From contig CAJUHH010000006.1 in NCBI GenBank assembly GCA_910585965.1, forward strand, positions 1-64,000: a stretch of 64,000 nt of DNA. The letters are read 5' to 3'. The notes beneath the pieces were generated by a model, which saw only the letters and a program-made list of their open reading frames with translations, was not told where the DNA came from and ran no database searches. This DNA is from an uncultured Lachnospiraceae bacterium (GTDB taxonomy: Bacteria > Bacillota > Clostridia > Lachnospirales > Lachnospiraceae). A program made the position numbers and the translations under genes. Positions 51,421-60,658 of the stretch are shown here, one piece after another (position 1 is the first letter of the stretch; each line of letters begins with the position of its first letter).

Positions 51421-52545
51421 TTACCCAACCGTATCAAAATGCTGCCCGCCTTGTTCGTGTACGGCCATATCCACATGCTGTATCGTTCCTGCGTATCCGT
51501 TCTCATATAAAAATATGCCCGTTTTACGTATCCTTCCATTCGGCACGTTCTCTTTAGAAGCCAGCGTAAAATCCGTTTCCTGGTTCGCCAGGCAGATGGC
51601 TCCTATATTTTTTTCCGAAAGCGTGTAACATCTGTCCTCGCCGTTTTCATCTTTCGTCCAGATCAGCAATTTACTCCATATCTCATCGTCTTCATCGATC
51701 CAGCCGTTCCCGTCCGAATCATAAGCCGCCAAATCCGCAAACCCGTTCCCTGACTTCGCGCCGAACAGCTCGCTTCCGTCATTGATGACTCCATCCCCGT
51801 TCCTGTCCAACGCCAAATAGCCGCTTCCCTTTCCCAGCATGGAAATCTCCTCTTCCACGCCGTCGGCATCCAAGTCAAAGAAAAAAGTCTGATCCTGCAG
51901 CTGCGCCACATTTCCCTCCAAATTGATCACCAGCGGATCCACCAGCTGCCGTTCCACCCTCTGAACCTGCTCTCCATAATAGGACTGGAAACTCCTGCTC
52001 ATCTGCACATTCATCTGAAACTCTATCGTCCTGCCGTCCGCTGTCTGCACGATGCCTCCGGCAGAAAAAGCCGTATCCTCTTTTTCTTCCATATAGGTTT
52101 CCTGGCTATAAGTAATCGTCTGGAGCATTTCCGGATTTACCGTAATGCTGTTCTTACGCACGCTATCCGTAATCTCCTTAAAATCCCATCTCTTTGTTTC
52201 CCCGAAAAAAATGCTGAACAGATATTGCATACATTTATCCCTGATCGTACTGAGGGCATCCCTTTCCCCCTGCACATAGGAAAGACTTTTGATCCCCGAA
52301 CGGGAATTCATTTGGTTCAGCTTCTCTTTCAGTTCGTTCTTTTTCTCCGCATACGGATCCCTGCCATAAAATTCCTGCCAGGCATCCTCTCCCATCATGC
52401 TCTTCTTTTCGGTTCCATCCTCTGCTTCAGGGTTCATCCGTAAACCCGCATTTCCTGCCAAAATTGTCACACTGGCTCTTCTGGCAGTAAAGGAGTGATA
52501 TCTCCTTGTACTCTCCATCCCTATATTCGAGGAACCAATTCGCAT
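51421..52545 (-). CDS. Protein with EF-hand-like calcium-binding repeats
   Basis: A 374-residue protein without signal peptide. N-terminal half polar and helical (NELKEKLNQMNSRSGIKSLSYVQGERDALSTIRDKC). After about residue 210 come acidic loops resembling dockerin/EF-hand calcium sites: FDLDADGVEEEI, LDRNGDGVINDGSELFG and DSDGNGWIDEDDEIW. The SELFG motif following them is known from proteins with FG-GAP or haemolysin-like calcium repeats. Function unknown. GGAGGG precedes the start. Confidence 0.72.
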   Translation of the reverse strand: MRIGSSNIGMESTRRYHSFTARRASVTILAGNAGLRMNPEAEDGTEKKSMMGEDAWQEFYGRDPYAEKKNELKEKLNQMNSRSGIKSLSYVQGERDALSTIRDKCMQYLFSIFFGETKRWDFKEITDSVRKNSITVNPEMLQTITYSQETYMEEKEDTAFSAGGIVQTADGRTIEFQMNVQMSRSFQSYYGEQVQRVERQLVDPLVINLEGNVAQLQDQTFFFDLDADGVEEEISMLGKGSGYLALDRNGDGVINDGSELFGAKSGNGFADLAAYDSDGNGWIDEDDEIWSKLLIWTKDENGEDRCYTLSEKNIGAICLANQETDFTLASKENVPNGRIRKTGIFLYENGYAGTIQHVDMAVHEQGGQHFDTVG

Positions 52546-52666
52546 TCTTACCCTCCATTTCCTTTATCCATGTCTTAATCCTATCCATTCCAAAAGCAGG
52601 ATTCCGGCCGGAAGTACCTGTTTCTTGTAATTTATATATCGGAAACAGAGGGAAATACTTTAGGTT

Positions 52667-53416
52667 CTACTCCTCAAAATACCCGTCGATCCCGTCCGCA
52701 ATACCTGCCGCAATCAGACGCTGGTAATCTTCCTGCGCCATTTTCTCGTCCTCTTCCGGGTTCGTCATATACCCCATTTCCACGATCGTGACCGGGATCT
52801 TGCTCCAGTTGATGCCGCTCATGGTATCCGTTTCCCATACCCGCTCCTTCTTGCATCCCGCGCTTGCAACCAGTCCGTCCAGCACCAAATCAGAAAGCCG
52901 TCTGCTTTCCGTGTATAAATCGGCCACATAGGGGTTTTTCTCCGTAGGGCATATCGTCATGGCTCCGTTCGCTTTCTTGTTCTCCGAGCCGTTGGCATGG
53001 ATCCTGACAAACACTTCCGCGCCGGAATCATAAGCCATCTGCGCCCTTTCGGAATTACTGATATTCACATCATGGCTTTCCCTTACCATATAAACCTCAT
53101 AGCCTCTGTTTTCCAGCTCCTCTTTCAGCTTCAGGGATACTTCCAGCGTCAGCACATATTCATATACGCCGGTGGATACGCCTTTCGTCCCTCCGGACAC
53201 TTTCATCTTCATCTCCGATGCCCCCGGTCCCACCGGCTCTTTTTCACTGTTGCCCCTCGACTGATGCCCGGCGTCAATGGCGATCCGATGCCCGTTGCCT
53301 TCCTGCCTCTGCGCCCCCTCTTCTGCTCTTGCTTCCATGCCGTAGGCACATACCAGGCAAAAAGCAAGCGCCATAGCCATTCCTTGTAAAAGTAACGTTT
53401 TTCTCTTTTTTATCAT
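52667..53416 (-). CDS. Secreted N-acetylmuramoyl-L-alanine amidase
   Basis: A 249-residue amidase_3 enzyme that cuts the glycan-peptide bond of peptidoglycan. Signal peptide (about 1-31), then zinc ligands in IAIDAGHQ (near 45), Glu in the YEYVLTLEVSLKL segment and His in VRIHANGSENKKANG (near 140). The catalytic Glu is in TIVEMGYMTNPEEDEKM. The domain resembles CwlD and other spore or wall amidases; no binding repeats are attached. Confidence 0.9.
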   Translation of the reverse strand: MIKKRKTLLLQGMAMALAFCLVCAYGMEARAEEGAQRQEGNGHRIAIDAGHQSRGNSEKEPVGPGASEMKMKVSGGTKGVSTGVYEYVLTLEVSLKLKEELENRGYEVYMVRESHDVNISNSERAQMAYDSGAEVFVRIHANGSENKKANGAMTICPTEKNPYVADLYTESRRLSDLVLDGLVASAGCKKERVWETDTMSGINWSKIPVTIVEMGYMTNPEEDEKMAQEDYQRLIAAGIADGIDGYFEE

Positions 53417-53476
53417 TCCGCGCCATCCTCCACGATTCCACCTTACAGAATCCCAAATCGTTTTCTTTTATGCAGC

Positions 53477-55774
53477 TTATGAAACCCTGTTATAATTAAT
53501 CAGGCATCCCTTTAAAATAATCTGACGTTCTTCATCCGTCAATTCACCGAGAGAAAGCGAAAACTCTTTCATTTCCCCTTCCTTTACCACATAAGCCCTG
53601 ATATGGTCTGCCTTTTCTTCTACTGCCCTCCTGATATCCGGCAGGAAAAGATAATCCAGATTTTCAAACGGAAGCTGCTTATCGTCCCCGTCTATAACAA
53701 ACGGAAGCATGCCCCAGTTAATCAGGTTGGAACGGTATCTCTTCGTCGCATATTCGTTGGCAATATTCGCCCATCCGCCCAGCACCTTCTGGCAGGAGGC
53801 CGCCTGTTCCCTCGCCGAACCGTCGCCCGGCTTTACCGCAAAAATCGTAGAGCCAAAGCCCACATTCCCCTCTCCGACTTCGGGATATGTTTTATGGATC
53901 GTTTCCATCACTGGCTTCAATTCCGGCTTCACCTCTAACGGGCATTTTCCTTCCATTACCGCCTTCTGGGCTTCCTGGATATTCTTTGCCCTTCCCACGT
54001 AGGCCGGATCTTTCCTGGAAAGCGTAAATTCTGCCAGTCCAAGCGGATTGGATCGGTAAGAAGAAGTCTCGCCCGAAGGAATCAGCTCATCCGTCGTCGT
54101 CACCGGGTCATGGATCTCTGAAACCATCTGAAGCACCAGATTCTCCGGCAGCTCGCACATGTTCGGCCAATCCTTGATATTCGGCCCGAACTGTATTTCT
54201 ACCGATGGATCGGCCGCTCCTTTGGAATCAAAGACACGGTTCGCATATATATTAGAGTCAAAATGATATTTATATTTTCCAATGTTTCCATCGAAATCAG
54301 TTGCCGGTGTCAGCACACCCTTATTGGCGCTGGTTGCCGCAATCGAGCGGGCGTCCATAAGCGCCACGGACGAAATCTGTCCGTTCTGCAGCTTGGAGCC
54401 TTCCCGGTTCGGGAAATTCCTCGTGGAATGCCGGATGCTGAACGCATTGTTCGCCGGAGTATCCCCTGCACCGAAGCAAGGGCCGCAGAACGCTGTCTTC
54501 AGCACTGCCCCCGTTTCCATCAAAGCTGCCGCGCATCCATTTTTGATCAGCTCCATATATACCGGCATGGAAGCCGGATATACGCTTAATGTAAATCCAT
54601 CAGCGCCGATATAAGAACCTTTCAAAATATCCGCCGCCGCACAGATATTCTCAAAGCCGCCGCCCGCACAGCCCGCAATGATTCCCTGATCCACATAAAA
54701 CTTTCCGTTCCGCACCTTATCCTTCAATGTAAAGTCCACTGCGCCGTCCAGGCTGACTGCCGCTTTCTTTTCCACATCGTCCAAGATATCCTCCAGATTC
54801 GCATTCAATTCCTTGATCGTATAAGTATTGCTCGGGTGGAAAGGCATCGCGATCATCGGCTTGATACTCCCCAGATCCACGGTAATCATCCCGTCATAAT
54901 ATGCCACATCCGAAGGATTTAATTCTTTATATTCTTCCTTTCTCCCATGGATCTCATAAAATTCTTCGATTTCCCTATCCGTTTTCCAGATAGAGGAAAG
55001 GCAGGTCGTTTCCGTCGTCATCACATCGATACCGATCCTGAAATCCGCGCTCAAAGAAGCCACGCCCGGCCCCACGAATTCCATCACCTTATTCTTCACA
55101 TAACCGTTCCCGAACACCGCGCCGATAATCGCCAGCGCCACATCCTGCGGCCCTACCCCTTTTATCGGTTCCCCGGTCAGATAAACACCGACTATCTCCG
55201 GCATATGAATATCATAAGTCTGATTTAAAAGCTGCTTCACCAGCTCCGGCCCGCCTTCGCCCATCGCCATCGTTCCAAGCGCCCCATAACGGGTGTGGGA
55301 ATCCGAGCCAAGGATCATCCGTCCTCCCCCCGCCAGCATTTCACGCGCATATTGATGGATTACCGCCTGGTGGGGAGGCACATACACCCCGCCATACTTT
55401 TTCGCACAAGTAAGCCCAAACATATGGTCATCTTCATTGATCGTCCCCCCGACCGCGCAGAGGGAATTATGACAGTTCGTCAGCACATAAGGCACCGGGA
55501 ATTTCTCCAGCCCAGAAGCCCTCGCCGTCTGTATAATCCCTACAAAAGTAATATCATGCGAAGTCAGTTTATCAAACTTGATCTTCAGCTTCTCCATATT
55601 CCCCGACGTATTATGCTCCTCCAAAATCCGATAAGCCATCGTCCCCTTCGCTGCCGCATCCTTAGCAATGTCCTTCCCTGTCTTCGCCTTTAACTCTGCC
55701 GCCGCACCCGCGCCGTCAGCAACAATCTCCGTCCCATTTACCAAATACGCGCCGCCGTCATACAAATTTATCAT
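53477..55774 (-). CDS. Aconitase-family hydratase
   Basis: A 765-residue 4Fe-4S enzyme of the aconitase superfamily. Cluster cysteines: IIAGCAGGGFENI (near 373) and FCGPCFGAGDTPANNAFSIRHSTRNFPNREGS (near 438). Active-site motifs LGSDSHTRYGALGTMAMGEGGPE and the C-terminal swivel domain YATKRYRSNLINWGMLPF are present. Aconitases isomerise citrate; this long form is common in Lachnospiraceae, where it is usually labelled hydratase. The exact substrate is not proven. AGGAGG precedes the start. Element C lies directly upstream of its promoter. Confidence 0.87.
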   Translation of the reverse strand: MINLYDGGAYLVNGTEIVADGAGAAAELKAKTGKDIAKDAAAKGTMAYRILEEHNTSGNMEKLKIKFDKLTSHDITFVGIIQTARASGLEKFPVPYVLTNCHNSLCAVGGTINEDDHMFGLTCAKKYGGVYVPPHQAVIHQYAREMLAGGGRMILGSDSHTRYGALGTMAMGEGGPELVKQLLNQTYDIHMPEIVGVYLTGEPIKGVGPQDVALAIIGAVFGNGYVKNKVMEFVGPGVASLSADFRIGIDVMTTETTCLSSIWKTDREIEEFYEIHGRKEEYKELNPSDVAYYDGMITVDLGSIKPMIAMPFHPSNTYTIKELNANLEDILDDVEKKAAVSLDGAVDFTLKDKVRNGKFYVDQGIIAGCAGGGFENICAAADILKGSYIGADGFTLSVYPASMPVYMELIKNGCAAALMETGAVLKTAFCGPCFGAGDTPANNAFSIRHSTRNFPNREGSKLQNGQISSVALMDARSIAATSANKGVLTPATDFDGNIGKYKYHFDSNIYANRVFDSKGAADPSVEIQFGPNIKDWPNMCELPENLVLQMVSEIHDPVTTTDELIPSGETSSYRSNPLGLAEFTLSRKDPAYVGRAKNIQEAQKAVMEGKCPLEVKPELKPVMETIHKTYPEVGEGNVGFGSTIFAVKPGDGSAREQAASCQKVLGGWANIANEYATKRYRSNLINWGMLPFVIDGDDKQLPFENLDYLFLPDIRRAVEEKADHIRAYVVKEGEMKEFSLSLGELTDEERQIILKGCLINYNRVS

Positions 55775-55872
55775 ATCGTCCTCCTTCTTCTAAGTGCTCG
55801 TTTTTCACTCCGATTTTTATCAAAATACATTTTACAAACAGTACGCCTTTTCCCAAAATCATACCAATTTTT

Positions 55873-55901
55873 ATTATAAGGGAAAAGAAAAACCGTTGCA
55901 A
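55873..55901 (-). promoter_or_regulatory. Sigma-A promoter of the aconitase-family gene
   Basis: On the minus strand TTGCAA and TATAAT are 17 bp apart. The -35 ends 3 bp from the edge of element C, and the leader is about 90 bases. Confidence 0.75.
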
Positions 55902-55904
55902 CCC

Positions 55905-56247
55905 GCATCCATCAAATTTTTCAGACGGCGAAAGGGTTGGGGAGGGGGAACGGGTGGGAACAGGCGGCTATGGGGAGGATGGGTTTTCTGGCTGTTGTGT
56001 ACAATCAGAAATTTCACTTATGAAATGGTCAATACCCCAGGGTGAAATTGCCATGGATGGCAATTTCAGGAAAAAAGGACAAGGAAGTCCTTTTTTTCCG
56101 ACCCGATCGTTTCCACACTATTTACCCATTTCATTAGTGAAATCTGATTGGAAACTTCAGCCAGAAAACCCATTCTCCCCATAGCCGCCTGTTCCCACCC
56201 GTTCCCCCTCCCCAACCCTTCCGCCGTCTGAAAAATTTGATGGATGC
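55905..56247 (+). repeat. Palindromic element C (90-bp arms, structured core)
   Basis: The arms 55905-55994 and 56158-56247 are reverse complements over 90 bp with two mismatches. The core (plus strand) is nearly identical to that of A, including TTGTGTACAATCAG at one end and CCCATTTCATTAGTG near the other. H2 is at 56043-56068 (stem TGAAATTGCCA, loop TGGA). H3 is at 56069-56099 (stem AAAAAAGGAC, loop AAGGAA). The arm outer end carries AAATTTTTCAGACGGC, close to B; the G-rich middle of the arm is its own. It sits between the GH112 terminator and the aconitase promoter. No coding frame in it looks real. Confidence 0.9.
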
Positions 56248-56290
56248 TGCCAAATGCAGCCAAATGCAGTCTGTTCCCTACACATAAGCA

Positions 56291-56324
56291 GGAGGCATAC
56301 AGCCCCCCAAGGCCGTACACCTCC
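56291..56324 (-). terminator. Hairpin after the GH112 gene
   Basis: On the minus strand GGAGGTGTACGGCC pairs with GGCTGTATGCCTCC, using three G-U pairs, around a short loop. No long T-run follows, but the position fits a terminator. Confidence 0.55.
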
Positions 56325-56368
56325 CAATATTTGATACCTTCTCTTACTTTTTTAAGCCGACATGCCGT

Positions 56369-58525
56369 CTACTTGAAATCCACCCATCTCATTTCCATAG
56401 GCTCCAAATCCAGGCTGCACATCTTTTCGCCGTTTACAAACAGCTCCGTATACTTTCCTTCCCTCGCATTATTGATCACGGCAATTTTTCCCGTCTTTTC
56501 AAATACCGTCACTTCCGTATCCACATTCGTCACATAGTATTTCTTCATTTCCTCTTCCATGCCCGCCGCATAGTAAATGGCTCTTAACAGCACCCGGCAG
56601 TTCTGGGGAGAATAAGGCAGGCCGGCAAAATAAACACCGCGTCCCTTTCCGTATTGGTTTACTACCAGGCGGCAGTATTCCCCGTCCATGTTCAAAATCT
56701 GATAATCTTCCCCCTGGGCATAAATTCTGTCCATTCCCTCGCCAAAATCGATCTCTCCTTCGATATCCTCCAGAATAAAGTGTTCGGCATTGAGCTCATT
56801 GTACTTATCCGTGCTGAGCGAAAAATCGATCTCCTTATCCACTCCAAGCACATCGCTCAACTGGAAATAGCGCCCCTCAAACTGATATGCGCTCGGTTCG
56901 CCGACTCCAATAAACCCTCCTCCGTTATCAACGAATTCACGGATTGCAGTGACAACTTTTTCATCCTTCCAGTTCTCCGCGCCGCTGAAAGCGGTATACG
57001 CATCACCTGCATTGATAATTACTTTGACATCCTCAGGAATGCCATTCTTTATTTCGTCAAAAGTAATGAACTCCACATCAAAAGGCATGCCGCTCAGGCA
57101 TTCAATAATTCCTACGTACGAATAAATCTCTCTGTGCCAGATCGCGTGATGTACCTGATTCGCCATCCACCTTCTCAAGTTGCCCCAGCAGTTTAAAATC
57201 GCTACCTTAAAAGGAGCCGTATATGCTTTCGTTCCCTGCATGTTTTCATGGATCTGCCGGAACTCGTCTACCACATGCTGTATCTCGTCGATAAAACCCG
57301 GCCATTCGGAAGCCAGCTTTAAATATCCGCCGTAACCGATACGATCCAAAGGCGAACGTAAAATAGCCCTTCTCGCTTTCATCCAGTTTTCCTGGGCTTC
57401 CCCGATCGGGTCGCCCCCTTCGCAGAACACATCCGGGAAAAAGTAAGGCAGCAGCCGCCCTTCTGTATATTTGACTCCTTTGATATCCGAAATCATCCGC
57501 AGAGTGACGCCGTCTCCCACAGAACCGACCACCGCGTCCAAACCGATATTGGCAAAATATTTTCCAAACGGTTCCGTGCCGATCCAATGGTCTCCCAAAA
57601 ACATCATCGCTTCTTTCCCGTAGGAATGCACAATATCCACCAGTTCCTTCGCCAGCTTGCTTACCTCGATCTGCTGGAACTCTATAAAATCTTTAAACTC
57701 TTTGCTAGGCACGCGGAAAATAGAATTATGATACCCTTGGTCTACAATAAATTCCGGACGGAACTTATAGCCGGCCCACTTTTCAAACTTTTCCAGGATA
57801 TACGGACTTACGCTGGCGCTGTAGCCAAACCATTCCACATATTTTTCCCGTTTCTTTTCATCAAAGGTCAGGGTAAACTGATGAAAAAACGTCGTAAAGC
57901 GCACCACATCGATGTCCGGGTTGTCCTCGCACCATTTTTTCATTTTTTTCTTGACGTATTCCTGCGTCTTCGGCTGCCTTACATCATAAGTGAGCTGATG
58001 GGGCGCGTCTTTCCAGTCATTCGTAATAAAATTATACATATGAACCGGATCCCAGATGAGAAAAGCAAGAAAACTTACCGTATATTGATGGTATTTTATG
58101 CTCTCTATCTCCACTTCCTCTGTCGCGGCATCATACTCCCACCGGTCCGTCGGCACGATCTCCCCGGTCGTTCTGTCTATGACTTCCCACCATCTCTTCG
58201 GATCATCGATATTATTTACTTTTAATTGCTCCGTATGGAAGCCTTTCATCAGCTTAATGCGCAGCTTCGTGTCCCTGGCTGTCACTCTTTCGCTGATCAA
58301 ATATTCCTGCTGTACTTCGTCAGGATTTGCGTTCGCCCACTCATTATCTTTTCTGGTGGTATAATAAGTAGCATATTTTTTCCCATCCTGCAACAGAAGT
58401 TCATCCGGCATCGCCGTCCCGTCGCAGTCCCTCAACGCATCCGCGCCAAGAAGATTCTTTAAACGTATTGTCTCATCCACCATGTCTATATCGGTAGGCA
58501 GCGTCAGCCTTCCTGTCATACTCAT
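56369..58525 (-). CDS. lnpA: GH112 galacto-N-biose/lacto-N-biose phosphorylase
   Basis: A 718-residue cytoplasmic phosphorylase that splits beta-1,3-galactosyl-N-acetylhexosamines with phosphate into galactose-1-phosphate and GlcNAc or GalNAc. Conserved GH112 stretches: GRLTLPTDIDMVDET at the start, RFTTFFHQFTLTF, FLGDHWIGTEPFG, GGYLKLA and a C-terminal EPMEMRWVDF. The related galactosyl-rhamnose phosphorylases have the same fold, but the nearby N-acetylhexosamine kinase and ABC importer favour the N-biose activity. Start at 58525 with AGGAGG 5 bases away. A 56-residue membrane protein gene precedes it. Confidence 0.88.
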   Translation of the reverse strand: MSMTGRLTLPTDIDMVDETIRLKNLLGADALRDCDGTAMPDELLLQDGKKYATYYTTRKDNEWANANPDEVQQEYLISERVTARDTKLRIKLMKGFHTEQLKVNNIDDPKRWWEVIDRTTGEIVPTDRWEYDAATEEVEIESIKYHQYTVSFLAFLIWDPVHMYNFITNDWKDAPHQLTYDVRQPKTQEYVKKKMKKWCEDNPDIDVVRFTTFFHQFTLTFDEKKREKYVEWFGYSASVSPYILEKFEKWAGYKFRPEFIVDQGYHNSIFRVPSKEFKDFIEFQQIEVSKLAKELVDIVHSYGKEAMMFLGDHWIGTEPFGKYFANIGLDAVVGSVGDGVTLRMISDIKGVKYTEGRLLPYFFPDVFCEGGDPIGEAQENWMKARRAILRSPLDRIGYGGYLKLASEWPGFIDEIQHVVDEFRQIHENMQGTKAYTAPFKVAILNCWGNLRRWMANQVHHAIWHREIYSYVGIIECLSGMPFDVEFITFDEIKNGIPEDVKVIINAGDAYTAFSGAENWKDEKVVTAIREFVDNGGGFIGVGEPSAYQFEGRYFQLSDVLGVDKEIDFSLSTDKYNELNAEHFILEDIEGEIDFGEGMDRIYAQGEDYQILNMDGEYCRLVVNQYGKGRGVYFAGLPYSPQNCRVLLRAIYYAAGMEEEMKKYYVTNVDTEVTVFEKTGKIAVINNAREGKYTELFVNGEKMCSLDLEPMEMRWVDFK

Positions 58526-58576
58526 ATTCTCCTCCTCGCCGTCCATCCCCGTCTTCTGCCATATCCGGTCCGGCAC

Positions 58577-58747
58577 CTATTTCGTATACTGCTTATTATA
58601 GCGGTAAAGCAAAAACAAGATTCCCGCCAGCCCTATCACCATAATGCCAAGACCCCCGGGCCCGACATTCCTCTGCTGTGTACAGATCAGCGCAATGCAT
58701 ACTACGAATATTATAATATTAATGATTACATTGATCCATTTATTCAT
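58577..58747 (-). CDS. Small two-helix membrane protein (DUF6903-like)
   Basis: A 56-residue protein encoded between the ABC permease and GH112 genes. It has two hydrophobic segments (WINVIINIIIFVVCIALIC and GLGIMVIGLAGILFLLYRY) separated by TQQRNVGPGG, and ends NKQYTK. AGGAGG lies 8 bases ahead of the start at 58747. It fits the small DUF6903 type found in this kind of operon. Likely cotranscribed and membrane-located; function unknown. Confidence 0.7.
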   Translation of the reverse strand: MNKWINVIINIIIFVVCIALICTQQRNVGPGGLGIMVIGLAGILFLLYRYNKQYTK

Positions 58748-58776
58748 ATCCATTTCCTCCTGTTTTCCGAAAGACT

Positions 58777-59661
58777 TTAGCCTTTCAATCCTCCAAGGCT
58801 CATGCCTTGCGTCAGTTTCTTCTGCATCATCATGTACAGGATCAGCGTCGGCAGCATGACAATCACAAGCCCTGCATACAGCTGGCCGTAATTTGCCGCC
58901 GCTTTCTGTGCCTGCATCAGCTGCATCAGCCCTACCGGCAAAGTTTTATTCTCTTTCGTGAGCAATGTCATAGATATAATATATTCATTCCAGAAAGAGA
59001 GGAAATTGAACAGGATCACCGTAATAATACTCGGCTTTGCCATCGGCATCATAATCGTCACCATCGTCCTGAAGTATCCGCTTCCGTCTACGAATGCCGC
59101 TTCTTCGTAATCTTTCGGGATCGTCACAAAGAACCCGGACAGAAGATAGATGGTAAAAGGCAGAGCCGTCGAGGCGTATACCAGCGCCGTAACAAACAAA
59201 TTATTCAAAAACAGCCCGGAGCCAAACCATGACTTCATCACCTTATCCGCGTCTACCAGCATAAGGAATATCGGCACTACGATATAGTTCACATTAATGA
59301 ACAAGCCTGCCATAAACGCTATATTTAAAAGCTTGCTTCCCATAAATTTATATCTGGCGAGCGTATAAGCCGCCGGCAGCGCAATCACCAGAAGCAGGAT
59401 CAGCGCCAACAATGTGACAATCACCGAATTGATCATATAGGAACCCATGCTCGCCTTTTCAAAGGCATCGACAAAGTTCTGAAAATACAATCCTTTCGGC
59501 AGCGACCACGGATTGCCGTAAAATTCAGAATTCTCCTTTACGGATGCCATGAACACCCATGCAACGGGAACAATAATGCTGATCGCCAGCATAAACAGCG
59601 CTATGTATATAAATACCTTTACTACTTTATCATTTGCAGCAATTTTTTTACGGTCCATCAT
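58777..59661 (-). CDS. Sugar ABC transporter permease (MalG-type)
   Basis: A 294-residue inner membrane subunit of a CUT1 importer with six transmembrane helices. The EAA loop that contacts the ATPase is YEEAAFVDGSGYFRTMVTIMMPMAKPS (near 195). No ATPase gene is present, so a shared MsmK/UgpC-type ATPase elsewhere must energise it. Likely imports galacto-N-biose or lacto-N-biose for the GH112 enzyme. 10 bases after the partner permease. Confidence 0.93.
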   Translation of the reverse strand: MMDRKKIAANDKVVKVFIYIALFMLAISIIVPVAWVFMASVKENSEFYGNPWSLPKGLYFQNFVDAFEKASMGSYMINSVIVTLLALILLLVIALPAAYTLARYKFMGSKLLNIAFMAGLFINVNYIVVPIFLMLVDADKVMKSWFGSGLFLNNLFVTALVYASTALPFTIYLLSGFFVTIPKDYEEAAFVDGSGYFRTMVTIMMPMAKPSIITVILFNFLSFWNEYIISMTLLTKENKTLPVGLMQLMQAQKAAANYGQLYAGLVIVMLPTLILYMMMQKKLTQGMSLGGLKG

Positions 59662-59670
59662 TCCACCTCC

Positions 59671-60564
59671 TTAGAATTCCAACGGTTCACGCTTCGTTGC
59701 CACATTTACCACTGCGGAGAGCGCGAAGGAGAATAAGAATACCAATACGCCGATCGCCATACCATAGCCATAAGAAGAATTGGTATACGCCTGCTGGTAC
59801 ATATAGCTCAGGAATACTTCCGTCGCCCCGTCCGGTCCGCCGTTGGTCATTGCTTTTACAAACAGGAAGCTTAAGTTAATGGAGCTGATAACAAAAAATG
59901 TCAGGGTAGTACGTATATTCGTCCAAATCAGAGGAAGGGTAATATCAAAAAACTGCCGGATCCTTCCAGCCCCTTCCAGATTCGCCGACTCGTACAAGCT
60001 CTCCGGCACGCTCGCCATGCTGGCCATATACATAACCATGTAATAACCGATCGCCTGCCATATCATCGCGATAACAAGCGAATAAATAACAATTTTCTGG
60101 TCCCCCATCCATAAGATCGGTGTCGCATCCTTCCCTCTGAATATAGAAAGTATGCTGTTTAACAGCCCGTTATTCGGGTCATAAATAGCCGAAAAGATGG
60201 CGGAAATAACTACTACCGACAAGATGTTAGGAATATAAAACACGATTCGGAAAAAGTTCTGCCCGACAATTTTTTCTCTGGATAAAATAGCCGCAAAAAT
60301 AAGGGCGAATGCCATCGTCACTATTGTCACCAATGTAATCAATAAAATAGTATTTTGGAAGGAACGGAAGAAATTACTATCGCTCATGAGAAGCTTAAAG
60401 TTCTGCAGACCGACGAACTGCTTTGTATTGGAAAACCCGCCCCATTTATACAATGACATATTAAATACCTTAATTGTCGGAACAATCATAAATATAATGA
60501 ATAACAGTGTTGCCGGCGCCACGCAAGTGACAATAAACGCCTTTTTTGCTTTCGTGTTCTTCAT
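59671..60564 (-). CDS. Sugar ABC transporter permease (MalF-type)
   Basis: A 297-residue CUT1 permease with six transmembrane helices and EAA loop ESLYESANLEGAGRIRQFFDITLPLIW (near 200). The start at 60564 follows GGAGGT; the first in-frame Met four codons earlier is less well placed. It pairs with the MalG-type protein downstream and the binding protein upstream. Confidence 0.93.
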   Translation of the reverse strand: MKNTKAKKAFIVTCVAPATLLFIIFMIVPTIKVFNMSLYKWGGFSNTKQFVGLQNFKLLMSDSNFFRSFQNTILLITLVTIVTMAFALIFAAILSREKIVGQNFFRIVFYIPNILSVVVISAIFSAIYDPNNGLLNSILSIFRGKDATPILWMGDQKIVIYSLVIAMIWQAIGYYMVMYMASMASVPESLYESANLEGAGRIRQFFDITLPLIWTNIRTTLTFFVISSINLSFLFVKAMTNGGPDGATEVFLSYMYQQAYTNSSYGYGMAIGVLVFLFSFALSAVVNVATKREPLEF

Positions 60565-60597
60565 AATGACCTCCATTCTGTTCCTTTTTATAAAATT

Positions 60598-60630
60598 GGG
60601 ACATGCCGGGGATTACTCCGTGCATGTCCC
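60598..60630 (-). terminator. Attenuating hairpin between binding protein and permeases
   Basis: On the minus strand GGGACATGC pairs with GCATGTCCC and is followed by AATTTTAT. Such weak terminators after a binding-protein gene usually keep permease levels below those of the binding protein. Confidence 0.65.
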
Positions 60631-60658
60631 ATGCTTAACACTCTTTATTCAACAGGTT

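Noticed and set aside
55905..56247. Reading the palindromic elements simply as rho-independent terminators
   Set aside because: Stems of 90-102 bp with internal hairpins and no T-runs are far outside terminator size, and separate terminator-like hairpins are present nearby (for example 56291-56324).
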